Shown: positions 1 through 13,539 of the stretch, one piece after another
How the letters are laid out: the number at the start of each line of letters is the position of its first letter
Numbering within the stretch: the first letter of the stretch is position 1
Assembly (NCBI GenBank): GCA_009760855.2
Contig: WPIO01000166.1
Coordinates: 1-64,000 of the forward strand
Direction of reading: 5' to 3'
Length of the DNA stretch: 64,000 nt
Origin: Cristatella mucedo
Taxonomy: Eukaryota > Bryozoa > Phylactolaemata > Cristatellidae
Made by a program: the position numbers and the translations under genes
Notes under the pieces: generated by a model
Database searches by the model: none
Told to the model about the DNA's origin: nothing
What the model saw: the letters and a program-made list of their open reading frames with translations, nothing else

Positions 1-360
1 ACACAAAAGATTCACCGAAACCTTACTCCTTGATGGGTTATTGCGTTCTATTGGAAAGTTGCTGCTTTTTTTTTTTGCTTATTAGTTAGTGTATTTTTGT
101 CGTTTAGTAAAACCTATGGAATCTATTTCCCGTCGGACCATTACGCTGCTAAGCTGTATCGCTGCTCGCAGTAGTAAACGATGATACACCTCGACTAAGT
201 GCACCACACGTACTCCTCTATCTATCGCTCTCCTATCTCTATACTAGCTTCTTCATCCTCTCTACTCTATCTCCCTCGGTCTATCTGCCTCTCTCTATCT
301 GTCTTCTGCCTCTCTCTTCCTCTCTCTCTATCTCATCTCTATTCTATCTGATTCGCTCTG
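1..360. other. Left edge, no gene seen
   Basis: AT-rich at first, then increasingly CT-rich (TCTATCTC phrases). I see no exon or mobile element. Confidence 0.4.
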
Positions 361-526
361 CTCTCTCTCTCTCTCTATGCCACTCTCTCTCTCTCTCTAT
401 GCCACTCTCTCTCTCTCTCTCTCTCTTGTCTCCTCCTTGCCTCTCTCTCTCTCTCTCAAACGCCACTTTACACCCTCTATAGTGTGTCCTTTCTATAGTC
501 ACTCTCTCTATATGGCGCGGAGATAT

Positions 527-584
<58 letters not shown>

Positions 585-600
585 CAGTCCCTCCCTTCTC
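361..600. repeat. CT microsatellite cluster
   Basis: Interrupted then pure CT runs, the longest at about 530-580. CT is on the plus strand. Upstream of gene A. Confidence 0.9.
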
Positions 601-1146
601 TCCATTCGTCTCTTCTCTCTCTGTTTTATTGTATATATTTCAGCAGCATTCACACTCTATCCATACCGCGTCTGAGTTAGGATTGCCAGCGGTTAGCACG
701 CATCGTTAGCGGCTTTCTGCGGCTACTTCCGGAGCGACACCGAGCGGTCAATGCGGTCGTGCGAATCCCGCGAGACGGGTCGCTACTCTGCGGCACTGCT
801 CCGCTGCACCTCGCGTTGAGTCAGCTCCGCCGTCTCGCGTCGAGGTCAAGTCCGATGTCCCAACTTCTTGCGACCGCAACCAGTGCGGGGCTCGCAAAAT
901 GCAAGCTTCAAAGCGGCTCCCGCTGGTCACGTGTCGGCATGACCGTGATCGAAAGCTCGCTCCGCCTCTCGCATTTGCGTAAGGCCGGCGCCAATCTCAT
1001 GTCGCCGCCAACTCGCGACGCGCCGGACGACGCGCCATTGTTCGTGTCGGCCGACACGAAAAACGAAAGCAAAGGACGGATGGATGGATGAAATGATTAA
1101 AACTGGCTCGCCCTCCCCGATGGGACAGGCGGGGCGGCGGCCGCCG
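601..1146. promoter_or_regulatory. CpG-rich upstream region of gene A
   Basis: GC- and CpG-rich sequence leading to the TATA box. Reading frames exist on both strands but none has convincing coding features; interpreted as promoter/CpG island. Confidence 0.35.
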
Positions 1147-1152
1147 TATAAG
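1147..1152 (+). promoter_or_regulatory. TATA box of gene A
   Basis: A TATAAG element lies in a GC-rich, CpG-rich stretch. It predicts transcription starting around 1175-1180, roughly 145 bases before the ATG at 1323 chosen for the signal peptide. An in-frame ATG at 1179 would sit almost on the predicted start site, so it is unlikely to be used. The assignment is inferred from spacing only. Confidence 0.45.
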
Positions 1153-1322
1153 AGGGCCTCTTTGTCGACGCAGCGAGCATGGCAGGAGCAGCGCCGCCAC
1201 AGGAAGCCGCATCGTGCGGTTTGCGCGGTGCGCGAACGCCGCCGCTTCGCCGCGTGCGCTGTTCGCGGACGACCGCAGAAAGCGGCGGCGCCGCGTCCGC
1301 GCGCGTCAGAACGACGGCTGGA

Positions 1323-1404
1323 ATGCATTCGACAGCAGCAGGATCAGCCCTGCTCGCCGTGCTGGCGGTTCTCCAGAGAGGCGCGCAGAGCAGGATTGAA
1401 GAGG
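1323..1404 (+). CDS. Gene A exon 1: signal peptide
   Basis: Starting at the ATG at 1323, the exon encodes 27 residues with the hydrophobic core ALLAVLAVL, followed by small residues suited to signal-peptidase cleavage after AQS. The donor is G|GTAGGC after 1404. The exon ends in phase 1, matching the phase-1 acceptors of the Ig exons. The same frame is open back to an ATG at 1179, so the N-terminus could be longer. Confidence 0.5.
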
Positions 1405-1503
1405 GTAGGCATGAGCTGCATGAGCTACGCGCCAGCCAAACGCCGGGACGCCTGAGCGTGCTCGTGCTCGCAAGAGCTCAAGCCCCGGGCTTTATAACTA
1501 AAA

Positions 1504-1560
<57 letters not shown>

Positions 1561-1990
1561 ATCTCTATCTCTGATCTCTCTCTCTTCTCTCTCTCTCTCT
1601 CCTCACTCTCTCCCTTTCTCTCTCTCGTATTGCTCTCTTCTCTCTCTTTCTCTCTCCCTTTCTCTCTCTCTCTATTCTGTTTACTTTCTCTCTTACTCTC
1701 TGTTCTGACTCTCGCAGCCTCTTTTTCTACGTCTCTCGCTCTCTAACTCATATAGATTCTCTATCTCTCTTCTCTCCTTTAGCGCTCTTCTGCTCTCTTT
1801 TCCCTCTCCTCTCTCTCTCTCACTCCTCTTCTCTATGATCTCTCTCTCTTTCTCTCTCTTTCTCTCTCTTTCTCTCAACCACGTTCTCTCTCTCGTCTCT
1901 CTCTCTCTCTCTCTCTCTATTCCTCTCTCTCTTATTCTGTTTACTTTCTCTCTTACTCTCTGTTCTGACTCTCGCAGCCTCTTTGTCTAC

Positions 1991-2047
<57 letters not shown>

Positions 2048-2048
2048 G

Positions 2049-2103
<55 letters not shown>

Positions 2104-4331
2104 AGTCTGCAACTGGACGCATCAACCAACTGGCTGGCTGAGAGCTGAAGGCAAGGAGTGTCAGTCTCTGCCTTCTGACTCCCAATAGCATGGGATACCT
2201 AATGTCTGGATAATTCACGTGACTGTCGGTTAGCCTGCTCCTGGTTACTCCACTCATCTCCCGCCGCGCGGGCGAAGCGCACGAAACCCTCTATGCACGT
2301 CTGCCGTTTGGCTCTTGATCGGACATTTTTCTCTCTCCGACCTTCTCTACCTTAAGCTGTTGGCATTTAATATCACGACATTGTAGCTGGCGCACGGGGG
2401 GTTTTCCATCCGTCCGTCGACATTGCCACGACGCAGGTGCGATGTTAGCTTCTTTTTGAAATGCCGTCAAGTCAGTGGGCGGATGTGACGCAGACGCGAC
2501 GCTGGCGGCCGAGACGGACGGGAGAAGCCAGCAGAGCTCAAACGAGGACGAGATGAAAACGCGGGTTTGTAGAGCAGAGAAGAAGATTGCGGACCTTCTA
2601 GCAGGAAGGAGGAGGAGGAGGAGGAGGAGGAGGAGGAGGAGGAGGAGGAGGAGGAGGAGGAGGAGGAGGAGGAGGAGGGAGGGGAGGCAGGGAGGAGGAG
2701 GAGGGAGGAGGAGGAGGAGGAGGAGGAGGAGGAGGAGGAGGAGAGAGGAGGAGGAGGAGGTTTAGGAGGAGGAGAGGAGGTCGAGGAGGGGAGGAGGAGG
2801 AGGAGAGCGTCACGAACAGCAGGCACAGGCGGCAGCAGCCAACTCCTGAAGATCGATAACTCCCGCGAAAGCGCAATATGAATGCGTTTATAAAAAAATA
2901 TTATTAATTATTATAAACGCGGGTGAGAGTTAAGGAAAAAGTAGCGATAAAAGAAGGCGACGAGGAGGATTTTTTTCGTAGCAGAACGAGGCCAAAGCGA
3001 AGGGGCGTGCCCGCCCGCCGACCTTGTCTTGCAAAGCCGAAGCCGGCGGCCAGCTGCAGACAATAAAAAAATATATAGTTCATTTGGTATAGCGCCCCTA
3101 AGAGAACTTTGATCACTATTCAGAGTGCTTCACACGTGTGCCTCGGGGCTCGAGCCCCCACGACCTCAGCCCCAGAACCTTGGTCGGGGGCGAGCACCTT
3201 AACCGGCTGGACCAAACCAGCTGGGTAACGGTGGCCGCCAGTTTTTGCGAAGCGGCAGCCGCCGCAGCCGCAGCCGCCGCCGCCGCCCGCCACCCACCCC
3301 CTCCCAGTCCACCGTCAGTCCCTTGCCAGGAACGACCGCAGCCAGCCATGGGCGCAACCAGTTCGTCCTGCACTGCAGCAGCACCGGAGTCGCGCGCGAT
3401 TTTCTTTCTGACCGAGCGCGCGCGCTCCGTCTGCAGCGGCGTTCTTGAACGATCGGACGGGCCGCCCCGTACGAGCCGTACGAAGCGGATCCAGTATGGT
3501 TCCGCTGCACGTACGCGTCGGGCCGTTCGGCCTGGCAGCAGCTGAAGCTGACCACAACAACCACCAAACGGATCGGGTCGCGACGTGCTACTTCAAATAC
3601 TCGGCCGCCGCCAGCCAGCGGCGCCGGAAGCCAGCGCGTGTACCGAAGCCGAGGACCTGAAGGTTACCCGTGCCCCGACTGCGCCGGGCGCCGGACAGCG
3701 GCACGCGCGCGACGCAGCCGTGACCGTGACCTTCGTTCTCATCGTCGCCCCGACATCGATCTGTGGAGGCTCCCGCCTCTTACGGGCAGCAGGACCGCCC
3801 AGGTTCCTAAACGGCGGTTTAGGTACAGGTGCGAGGCGACACCCGAAGCAAAACGCCCACCAACGGCGGGGCGGCGGCATCGACGCCGGAGGAGGCTGGC
3901 GGTGGTGGCGGCGGCAGCGCCGAGCAGACGGCTTACAGCAGCGCGGCCGTTACGACCTTGGAGCTCAATGGTGAGGTAAATCTCTTTCAGGCGCCCCGCG
4001 ACATTTCGCCCCCACGCCCCCTCTCGCCGCCTCGTCCGAGAGTGCGAGCGCGCGTGCGCACCGCGCGCTGCATCTTCCGCCTCGTTTTGATGCGACTCTC
4101 GGTTCCGGTCCCGGAGCCTGACTGCCCGGAGCTCGGGAAGAGAGCCGAGTGCACCGGGCAAGCAGACGGGCGGCGGAAAGCGAAAAAAGCGGACAGGAAA
4201 GCAACCAATAGCGCCGAGCCGACCCGGCCGCCGTGCTCTCGGCCCTAACGAATGCTCTTACATATATATATATATATATATATGTAATATTATATATATA
4301 CTATATATATGTATATATATGTATATATATG

Positions 4332-4380
<49 letters not shown>

Positions 4381-7300
4381 GCTCTTATTTATACAATTCG
4401 CGTAAACTGCGTACAGAGAGATTTTATCCACTTAGGGATGTTTTTCAATGTTGTTTCATTATTACCTATCTTATCCATACATCTGTTCATCACTATACCT
4501 ATATTTACCTTTATCTCCCGCGATATTTATCTAGCGTTAATATCGATAGATACAAAAATAGATACATGTACCGCGATATTTACCTAGAATACGTAACATT
4601 TACCTATCTATCTAGAGATATCGCGCGACAGCGATACATAGTGATATCCAACTATTTCGCGATATTTCTTGAAATAGGTCAATCTAGATTTCTTTGCAGC
4701 AAAAATAAAGTGCCTAGAGAGAGATTGAGTTCACTGAGGGCACTATATCAAATACATTATTATTATCATTATCTTCCCACACGCCATCTTGGGACACAGG
4801 TTCGCATCGCACCACGTCAAACCGGCTGACCCGCGCGCCGCCGGCGTCTCTGCGGGCTGCGACTGAGAGGTCGGGAGGGACTCGCAAGGTGCAGGCACAC
4901 GCTGCCTGCTTTCCGCCATTTTTTCCGCCATTTTCCGCCATTTTTCCGCAATTTGTTCTGCCATTTCTACTGCTTTTCGCCATTGTCGCCATAATGGAGT
5001 GCGAGCAGGCGCACGCTGCCTGCTTTCCGCGATTTTTCAGACAATCGCACGGCGGTGAACGTTCACGCCCCGGACATAATCGGACCCGGCATGGACGCTC
5101 AGCGTCAGGTGCTCGTACAGGCTCGACGGCGCTGCCACCGCCGCCGCCGTCGAGCTGGTGCACTACGCGACAGTCGCGTGCGCCTGTCGCCCGGACGCCG
5201 CGTCGGCCTCAGAGCTCAGCGCCGCCGACGAGCCGCCTTGGGACCGCTGCCGTTCGCCTGACTGCGGCCACGCGGCGGCCAACTACTCGGCCTTCGGACG
5301 ATCGGCGGTGACCTTCAGCCTCGACAACGCTGGACAGGACGCCGCAGGACCCTACCTGTGTCGTCTGAGCGAGGGCGCTCGCGCGACCGCGGCAGCGTCG
5401 ATCGCGGCTGCGGAGACGACGACGACGACCACCGCCGCCGCCGCCGTCGTCGCGACGACGACGGCGATCGATCAGAACGCTCCGTACGCCTACGAGACGC
5501 CGCCGCCGGAAGAACCGCCTCAGCCGCTCGCGCAGACGACGGGCGTGAGCGAGTCGCCAGCGGTGTCGGTGGCAGTCAGCGGTCAGTGGCGCGCGGCTGC
5601 TCTTGTGGTGGCGGCTAGTGGCGACGGCTGCGAGCGACGGCTGGCAGTCAGCGGTCAGAGGCGGCTACCCTCGCGCAGCCACTTGCGCCTAGAAGACGCA
5701 GGTGAAAAGGATTTCCAAAAAAATGAGGAAAAAAATTCGCCAATGCGCGCGCCCGCATCGTCGGCGAAATCGTGTATCGCCGATGCTCTGTCGCAGCGGC
5801 GACAGGACGTCGGCACTACCGACATCCGACGCCATGAGCCTGCAGCACTATGCGGCATGCTGGTTGTACGTGAATAATTCGTTTGCTGTCTCGCTTTTGA
5901 GGTCCATCTTTTCATTTCTTCTTCCCGCCTCCTCCGCCTGCACAGGAGTGTGACTTTGTGGGTAAGAGCTGACTAGTCACCATCTTGCGTGGCCAGATCT
6001 CTTCTCGTTGAGTTCAATCAGAGGCAGTCACCCGCCAAGCTGCGCATAAAGCGGACGAGCAGCGTCGGGTAGGCAGCAGAGGCTGGTCACGTGCTCTGAA
6101 TTCAGAAGCAGGAAAAATGGCCGGGAAGAGACGGAGGAAAGACTGGGGGCGTGCAACTGGACCGCCAATAAAAATTAAGACAAGATATTGTTTCTTAGTT
6201 TGCCAAAAGAAAGAAAAAAACAAATAACTCACAGGTCACAGGTTTGGGTCACCCGATCTCAGTCACCCGATCTCGGTCGCTGAAGCTCAGGGTCGACTCG
6301 AACTCCCTCGCTCGCGAACTACCGCCAATTCTTCGCACAGAATAATAATAATAATAGTAATAATAATAATAGTAATGCACTTGATAAAGCGCCCTCAGAG
6401 AACTTGTTCTCTCTCTCTCTAGGCGCTTTACATTTGCTGCAAAGGGAAATGCAATTGAATGGTGAGTAATATCATGCTTGATAAACAAACAAAATGAATC
6501 ACATGGTTAGGGTTGACATGCACAGGGTCAGCATGCAAATGTGATTAGTGGCAGCATGCACAGTGTCAGCACGCATAAGCACATCAAGGACGAATCACAG
6601 GGACCCACTAAATGCTGTCCTAAATAGGTGTGTTTTTAGTTCTTTTTAAATGTGGTCAGGTCAGGGGATGTTCTGACACAGGTCGGGAGGGAGTTCCAGG
6701 CTTTGGGAGCAAACGAGCTAAATGCACTGTCTCCAAATGATTTGAGGTTTGTATGAGGTATAGGAGGTACACATCGGCACGGTCTCCAAAGGCAGTGAGG
6801 TTTGTACGAGATATGGGTAAACGATTCGATTCCGAGCGAAGCAAGTGGTACGATGATTAGCCTTCTGATGGGAGTAGATCTGATAGGTAGGCTAGAGTCA
6901 AAGGACGAAGTGACCTAAAAGTGAGCGACAAGACCTTGAAGTCAATGAAAAAGGAGGATGGCAAGCGGAGATGTGTATTTTAGAGAGGATCTATGCAACT
7001 GTATCGGAGCTGACGCCCGAGGAACATTACGAACTTTTCCAGCAACTTTCTGGAGCACGCGATAACGGCTCCTGCTAGCAGCCCACGGCTGCCCGTGCAT
7101 GCACGACCGCATTATGTGTTTATTTATTCGGAATTTTCTTTTAGCACTTCCACGTCTAAAACGAATGTCGGCAGATTTAAATCCGCATTCGGCGCGACGT
7201 TGACCAAAAATGCACTAGTAACATTTACGTATTTTTTTTAATTAACCATTGTGACTTAAAAGATTTAGCTCGCTTCGAACTCTCCAGCGGTGCGTCTACA

Positions 7301-10300
7301 TTGCTCGCGGTCTTCGCGCGGCGACGCGCGCCCTGACGCGAGCGCTTCGCGGCGGCGCGCACCGGCTCACGGCGCTACTTCCGTTTCCAAGGGCAGAGCG
7401 TCGCCATTACGCTCCCGCGGCTCGTCGTGCTCGGCAGCCGCATGAAGGCCAACTGCTCGTTCGCGTCGCCCTACTACGTCACCGCCGCGTCGTTTTATTT
7501 CAACGGCACCGAGCTGGCCGTCTGCTACGCCGGCTCGCGGCTGTGCGAGCAGACGGCGGGCGCTCTGGGCGGCTACGCGTTCAGCGTGTCCGGCGACTGG
7601 CTCCCGCTGAGCGTGGCGCGCCGAGGCGTCGCGCTTTTCCACGTCGTCTCCCTGCCGCTGCCGCTCGGCGTCGGCAGCGGCAGCGGCTACAGCTGCTCGG
7701 CGACAACGGACGAGGCGGATGACGTCGTCAGCGAACGACGTTCTTTCGAATTCAAATGTGAGCGACGGCGGCCGCGGCGGCGGCGGCTGCATCCGCGCAG
7801 ACGCAGCCGATGCTTCGCGGCCGCCCGCCTCGGCGCCCGGCCGAATGGCCTCGCGCACGGCCGCGAATCGCGCCGCGCCGACGCTTGCGACGTTTCGGCG
7901 GCGCCGACGACGGCTGCCCTCGCCGACTCGCAGGCCTGTCCGTGGCGCTGGACGTCGAGACGGTCGCGGCGACGGCGACGCGAGCCGCCGCGATGGCGAT
8001 CAACTGCTCCTACTCGTCCGACACGCAGGTCAGCGCCGTCAGCCTGCTCGCCGGCCCGCGCGAGACGGCGTTCTGCGCTCTCGCGACGATGACGCTGCGC
8101 ATTCTGAGCGACGCCGGCGGCGCGGCGGAGATCGGCGCGCCGCGCTGCTCCGACGCGCGCCTGAGCGCCGACGAGGCGCGGCACGCCAACTGGATAGAGT
8201 TTCGCGTCCGCTCTCCGCCGATCGCCAACTACCGGTGTTCAGTCTCCTCCGACTCGGACCACTTCTCCGTCGTCAGCGACGCCTATCGCTATGCAGGCGA
8301 GTCGCGCGAGATCGCCCGAGGTCGCCTCTTTTGGCGAAGCTCATTTGTACCACCTCGCTAGTCGCGGTCGACAGCGATTGCGTACGCAGCGACGCCTGCG
8401 ACCTCTTTGCCGCGGCCGCATAATTTCCTGCCGTCCTGAGCTGCCGCCGCCGCCGCCGCCGCCGCTTCCGCCACCGCCGCCGCCGCTTCCGCCGCCGCCG
8501 CTTCCGCCACCGCCGCCGCCGCTTCCGCCGCCGCCGCTTCCGCCACCGCCGCCGCCGCTTCCGCCACCGCCGCCGCCGCTTCCGCCACCGCCGCCGCCGC
8601 TTCCGCCGCCGCCGCTTCCGCCACCGCCGCCGCCGCTTCCGCCACCGCCGCCGCCGCTTCCGCCGCCGCCGCCGCCGCCGCCGCGCTACTTACGAGCTCA
8701 GGTGCCCTGCCGACTCAGCTATGCCTCTCTCTCTCTCTCTCAGTTTTTCCTCGTTGCGAGAGACGGTCGGCTGTTGGCTACCGAATGCGCGTCGAAAGCC
8801 GCTCAGGCTGCGAGTTCACTATTGACAACTCGCCAGCCGAACGCCCATTTATTGCTTGTGGCTTTGCGGAGTTTCAGACGGAGATACAATACTTAATGGT
8901 TGCATAATAATAAAAATACATTCGTATACGGTCGTCCCTCACCACTTCGTGCATCGACTTTCGTGGATTCACTCCATCGCCGTTTTATTGAATGTATTCA
9001 TTAAAAATTTAATCGAGACAGTGCACGCGATACAGAGCGTGCTCGGTTGTCTGAGTCAATTATACACTCCTGCATTGCAATTAAAATTAAAATTAGTGCA
9101 CATATGAACTGTAGGCCTATGTATTCGAGCACCCCCGCAAATCCTTCAACGCCGCTTCAGTACTCATCGTTTGTTGGCGAGAACTTTTTCCAAAACCATC
9201 AGGTGTGGTGAAACCAAGCCAGTCAGAGCGTGACGTTCACTGATTAGTTATCCTAGTACAACAAAGTGTAAAATAATAATAATAATATATTTGTACCGTC
9301 TAATATGTGTAAGTTTCTCTTATTTTGTCAAATATATATAGTAATTCGAGTGTACTAGCGACTAAAGGGGTGCTATTTCATGTCCAGAAGGCTCTGATAA
9401 TGTTCAAACCCGTATATGGCGGGTCGTGAACAGGTTGTATATGCTCAAACGACAAAAAATTTCAATTTATAAATAAAGAGTCCTTATTCGCGGGACTTTA
9501 CTTATCGCTGTAGAGCCTAGAGATGATTAACCGCGATAAACAAGGCACGTTTGTGGTGCCTTCAGATAATTGAATCTCTTTCTAGGCAATTTACAGATGC
9601 TGTGTAGAAACCATTGCAAACGAACGGCGGTAACATCCGCAAGCAGCAGGAACTATGACTATTCATTTCGGCGTAGCATTACGTATCGCACACACTGCAT
9701 AAAGGACACACTAGATAAAATCAATCAAGATCGCGACGGAAAGAGGGGCACTCGCGCGCCCGCCGCGGCGCGCGCTCTTCATCGACAATGTTTGCATGCG
9801 AACAAGAAACTGAGCTCGTAGAGTCGGAGCAAGGGCTTCGGAAGGAGGGGGAAAGATGGAATTCCGGAGCGATGATCCAGCAGAACTTATAAAAGGCTAC
9901 ACAAAAGCGCGTCGCCATGACAAAGAAGAAACTACAACTTGGGCGAAAACAAAAAACTCGTGCGCGCAGACTTCGTCTCCGCGCGCTTCACGCATTACTA
10001 TTAAGACCGGAAGCATAAAGAGTAAACATTGCTCTGTAAATCATTCAAACGCACGGGTGTATTCACCAATTCATCAGCTGAGCCTAGCCTTGATCTTGAG
10101 TGGCACTAGGGCAATACAGGAGCTGGCGAGAATGGCCGCTGCCCACGCTGAGCCTCTCAGCCGCGCTGGTTTCGCACCCTGAACAGGTGCTAACATTTAA
10201 AGAAATAAATATTGGCTGATTTAAAAGGCATCATTTGTATAGCGTCAGAAGAGCCTAGGCGGCTATCATCACCATCGCTTGCAGCTGGCAATATAGGATC

Positions 10301-13300
10301 GCCAACTGAATGATTTGAACCAATGACGAAGGTCGTGAACTCGAACGCTCTGACTTATGCAAAGAGACCGGATAGAGAGTAGGGGTCGGCAACCTGCGGC
10401 TCGCGAGCCGCGTGCGGCTCTTTCGATGTCAAGATGCGGCTCTCCAGCTCAATGCGCAAATATTAATAATTATATTATTTTATTTTCAAAACTCATATGA
10501 AATATTATACTGCAAAAAAATCTTAAACAGAATAAAAACACTCAACAGAGAACAGTGAGAATAGGTGAAGAGAGTATACGGACAGCTGGGATAGAGAGAT
10601 GTTAAGTTCTCCAAGGGTGATTCGCGAGTGATTCTAACTTTATTAATATTCCTATTTATTAGGATATCATTATTTATCAGAATTTTTATATTATTTTTAT
10701 CTCGTAAGACTAGTACAGCGCCGCAGTTCAACACTGCCGGTGAGGGAAGTAGGCGTCACTTGTGACGGAAATTCACTTTGCTTTAACCGATCTCGAGCGT
10801 GGGCAGATGTCGCAGACGGCGCGCGCGCCACGCGCGCCGCGAAATTAGGCCGCACCTGCCCGCCTAGTCCAGCGAGTCCACGTGCGGGCGACTTCGACGC
10901 AGTTCTCGCCGAGCGCCGCCGCCATCTTGTTGCCCCTGCCCCGCGGACGCCCTGGGCGCCGGAGGCAGCCGCGGCTCAACTGCGAACCATTGCCGCCGCA
11001 AAGTGCGTTCTCCTTCAACGCCGCCGACCAAACTGGTCTCGGTTAGAGTCCGCTGCCTGCCGCACGCCTCTGCAGCGGCGCGCGACGCGACGCGCGAGAG
11101 CGTGCGACGTTGCCGCGAGATCGTGCGAGATCGCTTCGATAGCGCGTCGGCTGCGTCGTCGCGTCGCAGGTGGGACGACGGATCCGATGGCGCAACCCGC
11201 GGCCGCTCCGCCGCCGGACGACTGCACCAGGGACCTGCCGACCGCGACGCGATCGAGTCGTAGGACGACGCAGAGCACGACTTCGCGCCGCGCCGTGAGC
11301 CGCGCGCCGACGCCCGACGACTCGCAGGTGCAGGCGAGCGAGGTCAAGGCCGACGGCACGCCGGCCGTCATCGGCCTGGCGGTGGGCGTGTGCGTCGTCG
11401 TGGCTGCGGCGATCGGCGTCATCGCCTGGAAGGCTCGACGGCGACACGGTGCGTCGCAGTTCGAGGATTCCGAATTCGAGGCTGCGCCAGAACCGGATGT
11501 GGAGTGGTGGCCCCTCCCCCCCCCAGAGCGGTCGTGGCGCAGCGTCCCTTCAGCTCGAGCTGACTGGATCAACCGCACGTTACCCCGCCGTACGCCGACG
11601 TATTGCCGCCCCCCCCCCAATGGACTCGCTCCGCTCCAATAAGCGCTTCGGACGTCAGGGGAACGCGGCGTGCCGAGGAGTAGCACTCAGGTTCCGACTA
11701 AGACCCAGACGCAGCGGCAGCTCCACCGCCCCGGATACTCCGCGGCGGCGGCACGCGGGTAGAACGAGGCGGCGCCACAAGTGCCGGGCGGCCAGGTGTT
11801 GCCGCCTGACTGCAGGTGCCAGTAGCTTCTGCGTACTCCAAGAGACCAGGATCAAGGGCTAAACCAGGCTCAACCGATCGGCTTAGCCCGAGATCAAGAT
11901 TGTGGGAAATCCCCGTGAAGTCGCCGGTACTTTACTGGGTGTGGGCACTGCAATAGGCACGGGCACTTAAGATGGCGTGGGAACCTTACTGTACATATTA
12001 TGCGTAGATGGTATGCAAATTAATGAGTAGATTGCATATTAGTTATAGGTAAATTATAAATCAATTACGAGGAAATTATGGTTAGATTATAAGTGGATTA
12101 TTTGCTAATTATATATTAATTATGGTGAGATTATTAGTTGAATGAGAGTAATTTATGAGTAAATTACGAATATAATCTGAGTAAATTCTGTATGAATTAT
12201 GGGTAGATTACAAGTCGATTACGAGCAAATTGTGTGTAGATTAAGAGTAGAGTTTAGGTAGATTATGAGTGGATTATATATGAATTATTAGTAGATTAGT
12301 AATGAAATATGTTTAGATTATATATGAATTATATGTAGATTATGGATAGATTATTAGTAAATTATGAGTAAATACAAATGAATTATAAGTAGCTTATGAG
12401 TAGATATTGAGTAGATTATACATGAATTATGAGTAGATTAGAAATTTATTACTCTTAAATTGTGAGCAAATTATGAGAAGATTATATGTAGGTTATTAGT
12501 AGATTGCATATAAATTATGAGTTGATTATAAATTAAATATGTATGGTTTATATTTTATTTATAAGTAGTTTATAGATAGATTATAAGTACATTGCGAGTA
12601 AATTATAAATGACTTATAAGCAGATTATGATTAGATGATATGTGAATTATGGGTACATTATAAGTAAATCACTTGTAAATTGTGAGTAGATTATAGTTAG
12701 ATAATCAATAGATGATAAGTTGGAATCGAAAATCCAAGGAATAGGATTCGAGAACGGAACCGGAAGAGGGCGGAAAATCCACGTCGCGAACGCCGAAGGG
12801 CCGTGCACGGCGGTCGAAACTCTTTACAGGCGCCGAGTTACCCCGTCCAGCCACCTCCCCCCCCCCCAACTCCATACCCGTCCAGCAACGTGCGCAGCTC
12901 GCCCGAGGCTGAGCTTCGGGTGAGCGGGTTTGTCGTCGCAGCCCCAGCGAAGGCGTCGCGAGCTCGCAAACGCTAGCGCTAGCGCGCCGCGGCTGAAGCG
13001 ACATTTGTCGATCTCTCTGCTGCAGACACGCATATGCGCGAGATGGCGGACGCCGCGCGGAAGGCGGCAGCCACGCGAGAGACAGCAGGCAAGTGCGCCC
13101 CGTTTCAGCCAGGAAGTGCACGACACCTGGCGGGACAGGGCAGACCGTCGAGCGCTCGCCTTTAATTGAAAATGACGCCTTTCGCTGCGTCCGCTTTCGC
13201 GCGCGCACTACGCCACTTCTCGGGGGAGCTGAGGCTCCATCCACCTGCGTACGGTTGCACGCCGGTGCTTGCACAAAGCCGAACGTCCCCCCATCGCTCC

Positions 13301-13454
13301 GCCCTCTGCCCTCAGCGCCGTCCTTCGCTTCTGCCTTCTACCCCCCCCCCCCCGCCAACGAGCAGCGTCGCCGTTTCGGCTTTTCCCGAGCGGCTTTCCC
13401 GAGCGGCTTTCTCCGCGAGCGGCGAGCTCGCTCCGCTGCGTATCGCGCGGCTTC

Positions 13455-13539
<85 letters not shown>

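Noticed and set aside
1179-1322. Earlier in-frame ATG for gene A
   Set aside because: It lies almost on the transcription start predicted from the TATA box, and the extra 48 residues would bury the signal peptide.
361-2190. Long open frames of Ser/Leu or Arg/Glu repeats in CT tracts (also at 13.5, 19.7, 20.1, 22.1 and 30.8 kb)
   Set aside because: They are translations of dinucleotide repeats, open in several frames on both strands, with no splice signals or non-repeat coding sequence.
2467-2876. Poly-Ser, poly-Pro and poly-Arg frames over the AGG tract
   Set aside because: Trinucleotide repeat translations on both strands.
7687-8228. Minus-strand frames opposite the Ig exons
   Set aside because: They mirror GC-rich coding sequence on the plus strand, which has consistent splice phases and domain motifs.
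8291-8896. Proline-rich plus-strand protein or alanine-rich minus-strand protein
   Set aside because: Produced by the CCG minisatellite; no non-repetitive coding flanks.
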